A stretch of 64,000 nt of DNA from Anthracocystis setariae (GCA_928724745.1 CAKMXJ010000039.1:682001-746000); one strand, 5' to 3'. Shown: positions 18,879 through 29,682, numbered from the stretch's first letter. Notes: generated from the sequence alone by a model not told the origin. Numbers and translations are program-made.

Positions 18879-19015
18879 AGTAGACTAGGCCCAAGTTCAA
18901 TCAATCAATCTCCTCACTACATGGCAGCAAACTGCTTGAAAAGAATCAGAGAGTGTGACAGGCTCGATCGATTGCGATGGGACATGTGAATGAACGCCTC
19001 CAAGTGAGCTGTAGA

Positions 19016-19553
19016 TTACTGCGAGACCTTGCCGACAATGTTGTATCGCTTCGTGTAATACGAATGCTGTTGACGATATCATACAACGATGCAACGTGAA
19101 CTTTGTCAGCTCACCCGCGCATGTCGGGTTTGGACTACATCGAGAGCTACGAAACTTACCCAGTCATCCAGAACCTTCAGCTGCTTATCGTCCAGTGTCG
19201 AGTAGTCTGAAACCGCGTCCTCGGGCTTGAGACTCGACATTCCCAACCCCCTGGAACCGTCCTTACCGGCAAAAATGTGGTAGCCCTTACCGGGCGAGTA
19301 CATCTCGCGCTTGGGAGAGACGTCGAACACGGTACCTTTTACAGCAACGTATACGGGCTGCGACTCGTCAGTGCCGTCATACTTTTTGAGCTCTTCCGGC
19401 GAGATGGGGTCGTCCTTGGGTGGGCTTACGAGCGAGCAGGAGATGCAAGGAAAGCGGGTGTGAAAGCAAGTGTTAGCATGGGTGACGCATCATAGGATTA
19501 GGAGCAAGGGGCAGGCACACTTACTGGGTGGGCTTTGTTGTTGGCTCCATCAT
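19016..19553 (-). CDS. DAP1: Dap1/MAPR cytochrome-b5-like heme protein (3 exons)
   Basis: Reconstructed as exons 19525-19553, 19160-19424 and 19016-19066, giving 114 aa; introns are 100 and 93 nt, both GTAAGT...AG, and the phases match. The product is a membrane-associated progesterone-receptor-type protein, a heme binder that supports cytochrome P450 enzymes such as Erg11 in sterol synthesis. The MAPR core is complete: ISPEELKKYDGTD, then PVYVAVKGTVFDVSPKRE, the heme-region YSPGKGYHIFAGKDGSRGLG, LDDKQLKVLDDW, and the end YYTKRYNIVGKVSQ. No transmembrane anchor is seen in this model. A further upstream exon cannot be excluded. It is divergent from RBG1. Confidence 0.85.
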
Positions 19554-20133
19554 CTTGTATAGCTTGGCGATACGGGTAAAATGGCTGGTGGTGTGGGAGG
19601 AGGAATGGTGAGCAATGGGTCAGGGTCTCTGTCCAGGTTGTAGGGTGGCTGAAGCCCCGTGCACCGTTTCTCCACTCAAACTCACTACTACCACTAGAGT
19701 GACTGCATTAGCCAAATCTGAAAGCCGACATCGCGCCACTTGCCGCGAGGAAAGGATACGGATGTTAGAGTTGCTAAAGTCACAAAGAGGCGTAAACATT
19801 TTGGCAGGAATCAGCCAAACGTCACTCGACATTCTTGCTTTTTTGATTTTTAGTTTTTTGGCAGCGGTTTTCGTGCGGAAGGTGATCGATTTTTTTTTTT
19901 CCCGCAGCTCACAAGCTTTCACCCATCACTTCTTCTTGCAACTAACTATCATATCCCTTTTTACTACATCAGTAGCCGATTACTACGCACAAACACTTAC
20001 AGCCGTCAGCGCATTTGATCTCAACATACGAACTCCCTCACGGTGGCTTCCTCTCCCGTTCAAGGCGGAACATACACGACCAAACCTACGAAACATCGCG
20101 CCGGACTGATTCCGAGCCAAACCAGCAGCCACA
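19554..20133. promoter_or_regulatory. Divergent intergenic region DAP1 / RBG1
   Basis: 580 bases between oppositely read genes, with T-rich tracts near 19840-19900. It must hold both promoters. No gene seen. Confidence 0.55.
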
Positions 20134-21240
20134 ATGACGACGGTGCAAAAGATCAAGGAGATCGAAGATGAGATGAACAAGACGCAGAAGAACAAGGCTA
20201 CTTCTTACCATCTTGGCCAGTTGCGTGCCAAGCTGGCCAAGTTGAAGCGCGAGCTGATTACTCCATCGGGGGGTGGAGGAGGTGGACCGGGGATTGGATT
20301 CGATGTTGCCAAGACTGGCGTGGCTTCGGTTGGATTTGTTGGGTTTCCTTCGGTTGGAAAGTCGACGTTGATGTCTGGGTTGACGGGGACTACGTCTGAG
20401 GCGGCGGCGTACGAGTTCACGACGCTGACGTCGGTGCCGGGTACGATGAAGGTGCACGGCGCGCCGATCCAGATCATCGATCTGCCAGGTATCATCGAGG
20501 GAGCCAAGGACGGTAAGGGTCGAGGTAGGCAGGTTATTGCAGTGGCGAGGACGTGCAACTTGATCTTTATCGTGTTGGATGTGGGTAAGCCACTGAAGGA
20601 TAAGGCGATCCTGGAAAACGAGTTGGAAGGTTTCGGCATCAGGTTGAATAAGAAGCCACCGCACATTGTGGTCAAGAAGAAGGAAAAGGGTGGAATTGCG
20701 ATTACCAACACGGTACCACTCACCAAGATCGATCATGACGAGATCAAGGCGGTGCTGTCGGAATACCGCATTTCGAATGCCGATGTCTCGTTCCGTCAAG
20801 ATGCTACGATCGAAGAGCTCATCGACGTTATCGAAGGCAACCGAATCTACGTCCCGGCGATCTATGTTCTCAACAAGATCGACTCGATCTCGATCGAAGA
20901 GCTCGACCTTCTGTACAAGATCCCCAATTCGGTCCCCATCTCATCGCAACACTGGTGGAACGTCGACGACGAACTGGTGGAGAAGATGTGGCAGGAACTC
21001 TCACTGGTTCGGGTGTATACGAAACCAAGGAAGGCCGCACCGGACTATTCCAGTCCCGTAGTGCTCAAGACGGGCAGAAGCACCGTCGAGGACTTCTGCA
21101 ATGCTATTCACAAGGAGATCATCAAGCAGTTCAAGTTCGCCATGGTTTGGGGCAAGAGCGCAAAGCATCCTAGGGGTCAGAGGGTGGGTGCAGACCATGT
21201 GCTTGAGGATGAAGATTGCGTTACTATCTTCAAGCGTTAG
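20134..21240 (+). CDS. RBG1: DRG1-type translational GTPase Rbg1
   Basis: 368-aa developmentally regulated GTP-binding protein. Members bind ribosomes with a DFRP partner (Tma46/DFRP1) and help translation through stalls. Features in order: a helical N terminus ([23 protein letters not shown]), the G1 P-loop GFPSVGKS (70-77), the G2 region with TTLTSVPG, G3 DLPG (116-119), a helix insertion, G4 VLNKID, and a C-terminal TGS domain (about 290-368, ending [13 protein letters not shown]). Length matches the usual 366-370 aa. One exon, with ATG in a CACAATGACG context. Confidence 0.97.
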   Translation: MTTVQKIKEIEDEMNKTQKNKATSYHLGQLRAKLAKLKRELITPSGGGGGGPGIGFDVAKTGVASVGFVGFPSVGKSTLMSGLTGTTSEAAAYEFTTLTSVPGTMKVHGAPIQIIDLPGIIEGAKDGKGRGRQVIAVARTCNLIFIVLDVGKPLKDKAILENELEGFGIRLNKKPPHIVVKKKEKGGIAITNTVPLTKIDHDEIKAVLSEYRISNADVSFRQDATIEELIDVIEGNRIYVPAIYVLNKIDSISIEELDLLYKIPNSVPISSQHWWNVDDELVEKMWQELSLVRVYTKPRKAAPDYSSPVVLKTGRSTVEDFCNAIHKEIIKQFKFAMVWGKSAKHPRGQRVGADHVLEDEDCVTIFKR

Positions 21241-21288
21241 CATGGATAGCAACATATGGATAATCGAAAGAGCAGCATTTTCTCAAGG

Positions 21289-21318
21289 CATTCGCATTCG
21301 CATTCGCATTCGCATTCG
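21289..21318. repeat. (CATTCG)5 hexanucleotide repeat
   Basis: Five perfect copies of CATTCG followed by degenerate CGTTCA, in the 3' flank of RBG1. Confidence 0.95.
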
Positions 21319-21535
21319 CGTTCACTTTCCTATTCGCCATTCGGGCTTCGCTCGGTTCAAGTGCTGAATCGAACGGATCTTGACTCTTCCATCTCGACTA
21401 TTCTTGGCGGGAGTTTGCCTGGATGCACTTTGTTCTTATTGCTTGCTGCTAACTTTTGATGCCCTCTTTCTATCAGATCGTGACACATTGGATTCGGTTA
21501 GCTGTGTAGCAACGGACGAGTTCGCATTTATCAGT

Positions 21536-21560
21536 CACACACACACACACACACACACAC
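21536..21560. repeat. (CA)12 microsatellite
   Basis: Twenty-five bases of uninterrupted alternating C and A between two convergent genes. Confidence 0.97.
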
Positions 21561-21648
21561 GCGTGGTCCACATTGAATGACTTTTCGACAATCAATTGCA
21601 TCGAACAACAAAGGCGGAAGAGGGAGAGGGAGAGGGAGAGGAAAGAGA

Positions 21649-22671
21649 TTAGAAAGCGCAAAAGTTCATCATTTCCTTGGCGTACCTTGTGCCGCTGACT
21701 TTGAAGCTGTTGATGACGTTGTCGATTTCGTCGACCTCTTGTTTGGTTAATTCGACGTTGGCGGCGGCGATATTTTCGTCGAGATACTTGTGCTTCTTTG
21801 TACCTGGGATTGGGATGATGATGTTGCTCTTCTGCAAGAGCCAGGCGAGGGCGATTTGGCCTGGAGTGACGTTCTTCTTGTGTGCGATGTTTTGGATGTC
21901 GTTGACGAGTTCAAGGTTCTTGGCAAAGTTGTCTCCCTGGAAGCGAGGGTTGTAGCGACGGAAGTCAGCCTCTTCAAAGTCCTCTACGGATTTGTACTGA
22001 CCGGTCAGGAAACCTCGACCGAGAGGGGAGTAGGCAACGAGGGCAGTGCCGTTCTTCTCACACCACTGCAGGATTCCGTTGGTGAGGGCTTCGGGAGTCC
22101 AGGGAGAGATCTCGATCTGGACAGCATCGATGTGCGCGATCTTGTTGGCACGTTCGAGTTGGTCAAGGTTGAATTCCGATACGCCAATGTATTTGATCTT
22201 GCCCTGGTCTTGCAGTTCCTTCATCGCTGCGACGGTTTCGGTGACGTCGACGCTGGGGTCGGGTCGGTGGGCGTAGTAGAGATCAATTTGGTCTACGCCA
22301 AGTCGAGAGAGCGAATCAGAGCACGCTTGATGACACCAGGCGCGAGATCCATCCATGAATCGACTGCCGTCCTCCTTGACGCGGTTGACGAACTTGGTGG
22401 CAAGGAAAACCTTGCCCCTCGATCCAGGGTGCTTCTTGAAGAACTCGCCGATCTGTTTTTCGTTGTATCCCAACTTGTTCGAGCCGACAGGAGAGTACAT
22501 ATCGGCGGTATCCCAGAAGTTGACACCGGCGGAGAGGCAGTTGGAGAGGATCTCGTCGACCGTGGATTGCGGCACAGCTTGGCCATAGAAGGCGGCAAGA
22601 CCCATGGCTCCGTAGCCGATGGACCCGACTTTGTGGCCTGTACGAGCGAATTCACGGGTTGGCATTGACAT
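21649..22671 (-). CDS. Aldo-keto reductase (AKR13/YakC-like)
   Basis: 340-aa NADPH-dependent oxidoreductase of the aldo-keto reductase fold. The catalytic tetrad is visible: Asp54 and Tyr59 in DTADMY, Lys93 in ATKF, His135 in YYAHRPD. Other family blocks are the N-terminal VGSIGYGAMGLAAFYG, the cofactor-region VAYSPLGRGFLTG, IALAWLLQKSNIIIPIPGTKK, and a C-terminal alpha-helical tail. The pattern resembles the fungal/bacterial AKR13-type perakine or pyridoxal reductase-like group; the substrate cannot be inferred. The open frame reaches 45 codons further upstream to 22806, but conserved sequence starts at MPTREF, so Met at 22671 is chosen. One exon. Confidence 0.92.
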   Translation of the reverse strand: MSMPTREFARTGHKVGSIGYGAMGLAAFYGQAVPQSTVDEILSNCLSAGVNFWDTADMYSPVGSNKLGYNEKQIGEFFKKHPGSRGKVFLATKFVNRVKEDGSRFMDGSRAWCHQACSDSLSRLGVDQIDLYYAHRPDPSVDVTETVAAMKELQDQGKIKYIGVSEFNLDQLERANKIAHIDAVQIEISPWTPEALTNGILQWCEKNGTALVAYSPLGRGFLTGQYKSVEDFEEADFRRYNPRFQGDNFAKNLELVNDIQNIAHKKNVTPGQIALAWLLQKSNIIIPIPGTKKHKYLDENIAAANVELTKQEVDEIDNVINSFKVSGTRYAKEMMNFCAF

Positions 22672-23603
22672 TGTGGTTATGTATTCTCGAGGGAAGGTAT
22701 GGTGGGGTGAGATCAGGGTTTTAAAAAAGCAATCGGCGTGGTTATATACGTCTTCCAGAATGGTCTCCGGGAAGGTGGCTGAAGCATTGCATTCCCGGCA
22801 ATACACACTTCAGGCACCCGCACGCCGCACCTTTGTCACTACAGTATTTCTTCCAGGCACGCGCGCTCTCGCAGTGCAGCTGACCTCGTTTTGCCCTGGT
22901 ATGAGCCTGCGCCGTCTTTGCATAAAGCAACCAAACCCAAAAAGGAAACAACTCGCACACAGAGCGGTCGGAACGCGAGCCGCCGCTTGTCATGGTGTGG
23001 AGGTGGAGTTAGAAATCACGATACAGCCGATCCGCGGAGGTGAACGTTAAGTGGAGGATTCTCTCGCGCGAAAAAAATGGCACGCACAACCATCAGCTGC
23101 ACCTCCATATCAGATCACCGCTTCGTGGTGTCGAAGAGGACTCAGCTTTGTTACTAAGACTATAGATTCAATATATATATGCTGAGCGTGACGCAATTAG
23201 AGAGTGCGCATGAGTCTGAAGAGAGGCAGGAGGAATCGGACAAGGGACTCTTCTTTCGCCAGCACGCCACGACACTCCTGGGTGAAGACAACGAAGGTTA
23301 GGGTTCGTGCTGAAAAGATCGAGTGGCAAGCAAGACGGGATCCAGAGAAGCTGCTATACACTGTAAGAAAGCTTCAGATTTGATCTGTCGCTCTGCTCCG
23401 AGGTTGACACGCCGAGTCTCTTCGTCGAACACATGGGGCTGCAAGATCCAGTCGTGTCCAGCATACAGCCAACAAACTTCAATCGTATCTCAACCATGTA
23501 CCGAGAACAATCCAAAGCTCTGAAAGCAGCGCTTGCATGTGGATTAAAGATAGATAGGATGTGCGTTTACAGGCAGATTATTGTATGAAAGGCAAAGATA
23601 CAA
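22672..23603. other. Intergenic: aldo-keto reductase promoter / SCP2 3' flank
   Basis: 932 bases without a supportable gene; short open frames only. An AT-alternating tract (ATATATAT) lies near 23170. Confidence 0.5.
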
Positions 23604-24332
23604 TCAGAGGTTGGCCTTGCTCCTCTGGGTCTTGAGCACACCGTCGAGCTTGGTGGCGAGCATGATGTTGCCCTTAACCTTCAACTTGCCCGACATGAAA
23701 GCCTTCTGGCCGTTGACCTTACCGTCAGCAAGGTCGATGAAGGTGTCGTCGGAGAGGTTGATGGTAACATCAGCCTTGCCCTTGGCCTTGCCCTCGTAAG
23801 CCTCGGCGTTTTTCTTGAGGTCGATGGTCCAGACGAGCTCCTGGCCGCCAGAGTTCTTGACGTGCATCTCAAAGACACCGTTGGTCTGTTGGTAGAAGTA
23901 AATGATTTGAAGTCGTTTGCGGAGAAGGCGGAAATGAGTCGATCGAAGGGGCGGCCAGCAATGCACACAGAACGAAAGAAGGGGGTCAGCAATCGGTTCT
24001 TTTGAACAACCAAGGCGATTGGACAGCGACGAAGCGAGCATTGGGCAGCGTCGCTGGCATGTGCAGGCGGTGCTGCAAGCTTACGAATGAGCAGAATTCC
24101 GCCGTCGCTCCTTTCGAAGCTAAGAGGCCCATCTTCAGAGGATTGCCGGTTACATCTCGCCAACGACGGCACCCAACGGTCGATGACCGACTCTGGCCAT
24201 GCCCCCGTCGTCGCCAGGAGTGCTCGAGGACCAACTTACCTTCTTCTGGATGTCCTTCTTCTCCTTTTCATCCATGGTCTTGAGACCATCGGTGATCTGT
24301 TCGAAGAGAGGCTTGGACTTGAAGTCGGACAT
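23604..24332 (-). CDS. Stand-alone SCP2-domain lipid carrier, peroxisomal-type C terminus (2 exons)
   Basis: Exons 24240-24332 and 23604-23885, joined across a 354-nt intron (GTAAGT...CAACAG, phase 0), giving 124 aa. It consists only of a sterol carrier protein 2 domain, a hydrophobic-tunnel fold that carries sterols and fatty acyl-CoA: an N-terminal helix (KPLFEQITDGLK), the strands VFEMHVK and LVWTIDLKK, ADVTINLSDDTFIDLADGK, and the final helix KAFMSGKLKVKG. The last residues are KANL, the same atypical peroxisomal signal found at the end of mammalian catalase, so a peroxisomal site is inferred. The intron is unusually long for this window. Confidence 0.9.
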
Positions 24333-25646
24333 TGTGACTAGTTTTGTTTGTTTTTGTTGATGTTGTGGAAGGGAAACAAGATGATGTTGATGTTGACGAT
24401 GAAGGTGGGAAGAACACAGACGAGAGTATGGTCGGGTACAAGGTATATGTACTTGGACCGATGCCGTGTCGTAGCTGGTTTGCGATGGGATCGGCGTGAT
24501 AGCTTTGTGGGCGCCGGTGGGCGGTGACAGGCGAGGATGGGTAAAGCACAGGGCAGTGAAGGGGATCAGGTGCGGCTTAGCGACTTGGCCAGCGTCTGCA
24601 ACAGCTTGGTTTCAGCCGACATGCTCTTGTGACGCTATGCAGCTGCAGCTGCGATTTCAATTTCATCGCAAAAACATTTCCAAAAGCAGCGTGAAAGAGG
24701 CGCCTGTCCGTCCAGATGTCCGATCGACGCAGCACTGCTCCACACTCTCTCTCTCGACTTGCCACGGCGTATGATCAGCCAAAGTGCCATCCAAACACTC
24801 ACACTGGTGCTGCCCCTCGTTTGAGCGTGAAATGCTGCCCCGTCTTTCCCCAGACTTCCTCTGCACAAGATCACCAAGACGAGTATACTACTAACTACTA
24901 ACTACTAAATGAATTCGAATTGGGGCACTCACGCTGACGTAGATTCCTGTCTCCGCTCATTCGGCTCTCTCCGCCCTTGTTTGCTTTCATTTGATGGACG
25001 GACATGTTTGACCAAGAGTCCAATACCCTCTGAGCATGTCTATCTTGTCCCAGTTCTGCGTTGTCGGCGCAGTGTCAATTTCTACGGATGTGGGGAGGTC
25101 ATGTCACCGGCGCCGGTGCTCTGCATTGCATTGTACCAAAGCGAGCAAGACCAAGCGAGCCTCTCCACACTTGCCGGCTGTGCACGTCCGCTCCTTCCTG
25201 CATGCCCAACAAAACATGTTCCTCACGGATACACAGCTTGTCCTTGTGTATGCGAATACGTTCGCACACCCTCGCTACTATTCATAATTGACCGAGTTGC
25301 AGCAAGCCATGTTCGAGGTCGGGTGGGAAGAGTCTGGCTTCATTGTGTGAGTGGGATCGGCGATCTGCCTTCGGTTCGATGCCGATTTCCTCTCCTCCCC
25401 CTTGGCGTCCGTTTGCTCCATGTTTGGGCTCTGATCCCTTCAGTATAATTAATTGTTAGAGTCAACAGCAGGAAGGGCCATTTGTGCAGTTGAGAATCCA
25501 CAGATATATCGGAGGCGAGAAGGCATCGGTTCGTAACAGGCTGACGGCCGTGATTGCTCAAGTGCTAATGTACAAGTGTAATGAAGAGCGAAACATGCAG
25601 ATACTGGGGATGAGTCTGAGAAACAAAGAAAGCATACCATCACGTT
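24333..25646. other. Intergenic: SCP2 promoter / AP-1 sigma 3' flank
   Basis: 1.3 kb with no recognisable gene. A 179-codon plus-strand frame (24909-25448) has no domain, signal or plausible composition and is treated as chance. A small ACTACTA repeat is listed separately. Confidence 0.5.
24887..24907. repeat. (ACTACTA)3 heptamer repeat
   Basis: Three perfect copies of ACTACTA in the intergenic region upstream of SCP2. It resembles tandem branch-point-like sequence, but no splice site is evident beside it. Confidence 0.85.
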
Positions 25647-26323
25647 CTATCTTGCCATGCTTCCAATTCTCGCCAGTGACTGTCACAATCAAATGGTAAA
25701 GATCGGGTAGAAACGAATCGTCAGTAACAAGCAACCTCAAACCTCTTCAGCCACCCAAAAACCTCTCGGCATACTTACATCTTCGCTCTGTTCTGCCTCC
25801 TCAATAGCATCGCTCTGGCTGACTGTCCTGAGCACGCTCTTCTTCGAACTTTCCTGCATCTCACCCGCGATGATCAGCTCGTCCAAAATCGCATAAGCCT
25901 TCTGGAAGTTGAAGATCAGATCCAGCTCGCAAACGTTGCCAAAGTACCTGTCGAGCACTTCGACGTATCTGTGGATGATCTCGAGCGTTACAAGCTCGTT
26001 GTCGCCTTGCGAGATGCCCGTGACGAAGAACAAGGATGCATACCGCCGATATACGACTTTGGAGTCCTTGTATTCCAAGAAGTTGCACATGCGCGTGCGA
26101 CGTGCGAGCACGAGCTGTGTGACATCCTTTGTGATCTTGAGCTTGGCTTTGGGCGACATGGTGGTGAACCACTTGGCGAGTCGCACTTTGCCTTGTCGGC
26201 TGATCAGCAGGATCCAGTTGATCTGCAACGCAAAATCAGGTCGGGTGGTCAAATGAAAAGCCTAGAGTCAGCATCGCTTCATAAAGAGCCAATGGGTCGT
26301 GCGCATGATGCACTTACCGCCAT
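25647..26323 (-). CDS. APS1: AP-1 clathrin adaptor sigma subunit (3 exons, 2-codon first exon)
   Basis: Exons 26318-26323 (ATG GCG only), 25779-26222 and 25647-25679, giving 160 aa; introns are 95 and 99 nt with GTAAGT donors. The product is the small sigma chain of the AP-1 adaptor, which sorts clathrin cargo between trans-Golgi and endosomes. The protein reads MA-INWILLISRQGKVRLAKW, then VTQLVLARRTRMCNFLEYKD, VVYRRYASLFFVTGI, EIIHRYVEVLDRYFGNVCELD and FNFQKAYAILDEL, all close to AP-1 sigma rather than sigma-2 or sigma-3. If the last intron is kept, the frame instead stops at 25737 after a different 13-residue end. I prefer the spliced end (SLARIGSMAR), which resembles the family's usual S-L-x-x-[IM]-G tail. 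Confidence 0.88.
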
Positions 26324-26680
26324 CTTGAACGATCTTTCTGCACCGCAGCTAGAGACAGAGAGTTGTCGAGGGTGACGTGTGTAGGAGGTGTGTTGTTCCG
26401 GCTGCAGATGGTGTGAGCTGTCGAAGTGGTGTGTCCCAAGCGCGAAATTCGGTGCTAGCGTGACACGAGTATGTCAGCCTGACTAATACATTAGAGACCA
26501 ACGTTTCGCCAACTCCACGCGGCGAGCTTAAATGTAGTTGTGCACCCTTCGAATGTCGATGCTGATCCTACATCCTATCTGATACCCTTTGGATCCATCC
26601 TTATCTTTCGCGTCGCTTCAGGGTCGTGCCGAGTACGTCAGCTGGTCACGTCGACCTTGCTTGCCCAATACGGCTGGGGT
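26324..26680. promoter_or_regulatory. Divergent intergenic region APS1 / GUP1
   Basis: 357 bases between two genes read away from each other. The plus-strand frame extends into it only through a GTG. It must contain both promoters; no other feature seen. Confidence 0.5.
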
Positions 26681-28660
26681 ATGCTCCCGACACATTTCGC
26701 CAGTCCTGCCCTCGCTACGACCAACGGGCAGCAGGCCGATGAACAAGGAGACGAAATGGTTACCACTCGAAAGAGCGCCAACTCGAACAATGGCAGCACG
26801 TCATATCCTCCATCATCTGGGAATACCACGCTCGCGAGAAGAACGGTAAACACCGAGACGGTCAGCCCTCCATCGAATCCCATGGTGAAGCGTGTTTTCG
26901 GCAACCGCGGGCTCGCTTCCCTTACCATTGACACCAATGCATTATCAGCCCAATCTGCAAATCACCGAGACCCTTCGACGTCGACGACGACAGTACATCT
27001 AACGACAGGATCGAAGAGGGGAAGGTGGCATACGTGGGAGTTCAGGTTTTACTTTCTCGTCTTCCTTATCGTGGTGCCGTTGATGGTGTGGGTGCCCGTC
27101 AATTTGAGTCGACCTTCGAATCCCAACTACTATACGTACTCGAGTCATCTCAAGCAAGGCTGGCTCTTTGGGAGACTCAGAGATGATAGCGACTTTCAGT
27201 ACCGCTCCTTCCGCGACTACGTTCCTCAACTGGCAGGGATTATGGCGCTCTACCTTGCACTCTCCAAGCTCTTTTCATCCTTACCTTCCTCCTCGCAGGC
27301 GCAGTACGCGAGGATCGACAGCAATGCCACCGGAAAACTCGAACAGAAACCAAATCGGATCGTCTTCCTCGCGCTGTTCACGGCCGTCTTCGTGTTTGCG
27401 CTGCACGGCTTCAACTGCTTAAAGCTCTTCCTCGTTCTTCTGACCAACTATGCGTTGGCAAAGACCCTCGGTGGATATCGCATCTCACCGGCCGTCAGCT
27501 TTGTGTTCAACGTCTGCACTCTGTTCGCCGTACACTGGAACGATGGTTTCGAATACTCGAACATCCATCCGTCGCTTGCGTTCCTCGAGTCGTTCAAGGG
27601 ACTGCTGCCCAGGTGGCAGATCAACTTCAACATCACCATGCTCAGGCTGGTCAGTTTCAGCCTGGACTGGCACTGGGCCAAGGTGGAGTCGAACCAGGGC
27701 GGACAGCCGGGAAGCAAGATGAACGAGGTGCAGAGGGAGGAGAGAGAGGCGACGTTTCAAGAGCGTACGAGGTTGACGCAGCATTTGCAGGAGTATAGCG
27801 TTCGCAACTATCTGCTATATGCGCTGTATCCGCCGTTGTTCATCGCGGGGCCGATCATGACGTTCAACGACTTTGGTCATCAACTTGTACATCCGTGCCG
27901 AATTGAGACAGCCACGGTGATTCGATATGGCATTAGGTTTGTCGTGTCGTTGATGACGATGGAGTTTATCCTGCACTATATCTACGTCAACGCGATCAAG
28001 GACACCAAGGCGTGGGTGCATTCAACTGCTCTGGAACTGTCCATGATTGGGTTCTGGAATCTGATCATCGTATGGCTCAAGCTGTTGATACCGTGGCGAT
28101 TCTTCCGACTTTGGGCGATGGCGGATGGTGTAGAAGCACCCGAGAATATGGTGAGGTGTATGGCGAACAATTACTCGACGCTTGGGTTTTGGAGGTCTTG
28201 GCATCGGTCGTACAATCTTTGGATTGTGAGGTATATTTATATTCCATTGGGAGGTGCTAAGAACCAGATCGCAGCGACGTTGCTGGTGTTTACGTTTGTT
28301 GCGTTGTGGCATGATCTTAGTTTGAAGTTGTTGGCGTGGGGGTGGTTGATAACGTTTTTCATCGTGCCGGAGGTGGTGGCGCGTAAGGCGTTGCCGTACG
28401 GGAGTTATGGTGGTAGATGGTGGTATAGGCATGTTGCGGCGGTGGGTGGGGTGGGGAATGTGTTGATGATGATGACAGGTAATTTGGTTGGGTTTGCGAT
28501 AGGGATGGATGGGATGAAGTATATGTTGGAGCAGTTGGTGGGGTCGGTGGACGGGATCAAGTTCATGGTCGGTGCATGTGCAGCACTGTTTGTTGGAGTT
28601 CAGGTGATGATGGAGTATAGAGAGGAGGAGTTGCGTCGTGGGATTGATCGCAAGTGTTAG
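26681..28660 (+). CDS. GUP1: MBOAT-family O-acyltransferase Gup1
   Basis: 659-aa multi-pass ER membrane protein of the MBOAT family. Yeast Gup1 remodels GPI anchors by adding a C26 acyl chain, affecting membrane order and glycerol-related phenotypes. A Ser/Thr-rich N terminus of about 110 residues precedes the hydrophobic region, which opens with WEFRFYFLVFLIVVPLMVWVP. Family blocks: HGFNCLKLFLVLLTNY, LLYALYPPLFIAGPIMTFNDF, YSTLGFWRSWHRSYNLW (conserved Trp/His region), and FVALWHDLSLKLLAWGW with the catalytic-type His544. The open frame begins at a GTG at 26540; the first ATG is 26681, with another at 26756. One exon. Confidence 0.92.
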   Translation: MLPTHFASPALATTNGQQADEQGDEMVTTRKSANSNNGSTSYPPSSGNTTLARRTVNTETVSPPSNPMVKRVFGNRGLASLTIDTNALSAQSANHRDPSTSTTTVHLTTGSKRGRWHTWEFRFYFLVFLIVVPLMVWVPVNLSRPSNPNYYTYSSHLKQGWLFGRLRDDSDFQYRSFRDYVPQLAGIMALYLALSKLFSSLPSSSQAQYARIDSNATGKLEQKPNRIVFLALFTAVFVFALHGFNCLKLFLVLLTNYALAKTLGGYRISPAVSFVFNVCTLFAVHWNDGFEYSNIHPSLAFLESFKGLLPRWQINFNITMLRLVSFSLDWHWAKVESNQGGQPGSKMNEVQREEREATFQERTRLTQHLQEYSVRNYLLYALYPPLFIAGPIMTFNDFGHQLVHPCRIETATVIRYGIRFVVSLMTMEFILHYIYVNAIKDTKAWVHSTALELSMIGFWNLIIVWLKLLIPWRFFRLWAMADGVEAPENMVRCMANNYSTLGFWRSWHRSYNLWIVRYIYIPLGGAKNQIAATLLVFTFVALWHDLSLKLLAWGWLITFFIVPEVVARKALPYGSYGGRWWYRHVAAVGGVGNVLMMMTGNLVGFAIGMDGMKYMLEQLVGSVDGIKFMVGACAALFVGVQVMMEYREEELRRGIDRKC

Positions 28661-29682
28661 TTCATCATTGTCACCATGCATGATCACACTATTGCTACCA
28701 TTGTAGAAGAAGGTTCATGTCGAATAGACCAGTTTTTTCATCTCATGTTACTAACAAGCCAGTCTCACATCAAAAGATCGAAGCAAAGGAGCTCACTATG
28801 CAGCGGTTTTCTTCAGCCCACCGACAGAGCAAATTCAACCTCCGCGCACGCACTCTGTAATTTCACAAGCCGTCGCACACTCATCACCCGCCGCCGCCGC
28901 CGCCGCCGCCGCTGCGTGAATGGATGCGGGGTTTCTCTGCCTTTGAAAAAAATAAAAAAAAATAACAATCCAAATTGTCATGACTGCGAGGTGCATTCAT
29001 TGCATCTGCGAAATGCCCCGCCTCGACTGCTCCAGTGCCGGTAACGCATTGGGCTATGGTCGGATGATCTACGTCAAAGCCTACCTACTCTGTATTCTCC
29101 GCTCTGGTTCGGATGAGTCGCACAATCTAGCACTGTATAGCGCAGTGCCCAATCGCCTTGATGGCTCGCTCAAACCTCTCGTTTCAGGTAGGTCTGAGAA
29201 ACAGCAACCGCGAGATCTGCGTTTGCGTTCAAGTACGATCGAACCCCTTCAGTGAGCGACGAAATGGTCAGGGTCGAACAGGTTTAAGGGCCGCTTTTGG
29301 CAGGTTCACTTCGGCTGCTGCGTTGACCTCGGCTAGGCCCCCCATCGTTCCTGCTCAGATACCCTTTGCAGAGTTCGGACCTTCTCTGTCTCGCCTCTTC
29401 TGGACGCTAGTAGGTATCCTATTTACTGAGGGTGCCGCACTGCTACCTGGAGTTGTTGCCATACGCCGCTTAGCTGCTGCCTTCTCTACTACCAGCGGGT
29501 CGTCCATCTTCTCCATCATCCACAACCTCCCTTACATCTCCATCCACTTCTCTCAGCACGATCGTAACGGGTCCGTGAGCGATCCCACCTCCACACTCTC
29601 TACACTCTTTATCACCAGCATCCACCGCGGCCCTACTCGCTTTGGCAGAGAAGAGCCCAAGCTAGGCTAGCACCGAACCATC
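28661..29682. other. Intergenic: GUP1 3' flank / promoter of next gene
   Basis: 1.02 kb. It holds a (CCG)8 run and pyrimidine-rich sequence leading to the next start codon. A 170-codon plus-strand frame (29158-29670) ends 12 bases before the next ATG and shows no domain; it is probably leader sequence. Confidence 0.5.
28888..28911. repeat. (CCG)8 trinucleotide repeat
   Basis: Eight perfect CCG units, followed closely by A-rich sequence (near 28946-28968). Confidence 0.95.

Larger units (their letters stand above)
21241..21648. other. Convergent 3' intergenic region rich in simple repeats
   Basis: 408 bases between the ends of RBG1 and the aldo-keto reductase. It holds a hexamer array, a CA dinucleotide run and a GGGAGA purine tract near 21617-21645. 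No gene seen. Confidence 0.6.

Noticed and set aside
18876..18990. Stop-codon readthrough extension of PDX3 giving a cryptic peroxisomal signal
   Set aside because: Reading through the TGA gives S-R-L at once, but the frame continues for about 35 codons and does not end in a PTS1; also no TGA-CTA readthrough context.
23290..23310. Telomere-like GGTTAGGGTT
   Set aside because: Single occurrence with no tandem array; chance.
24909..25448. 179-codon plus-strand frame in an intergenic region
   Set aside because: Starts with ATG but has no domain, signal peptide or family-like pattern, and has high Cys/Pro/Arg as in random GC-rich DNA.
29158..29670. 170-codon plus-strand frame just before the gene at 29683
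   Set aside because: No domain, and it ends 12 bases before the real ATG; most likely 5' leader sequence.
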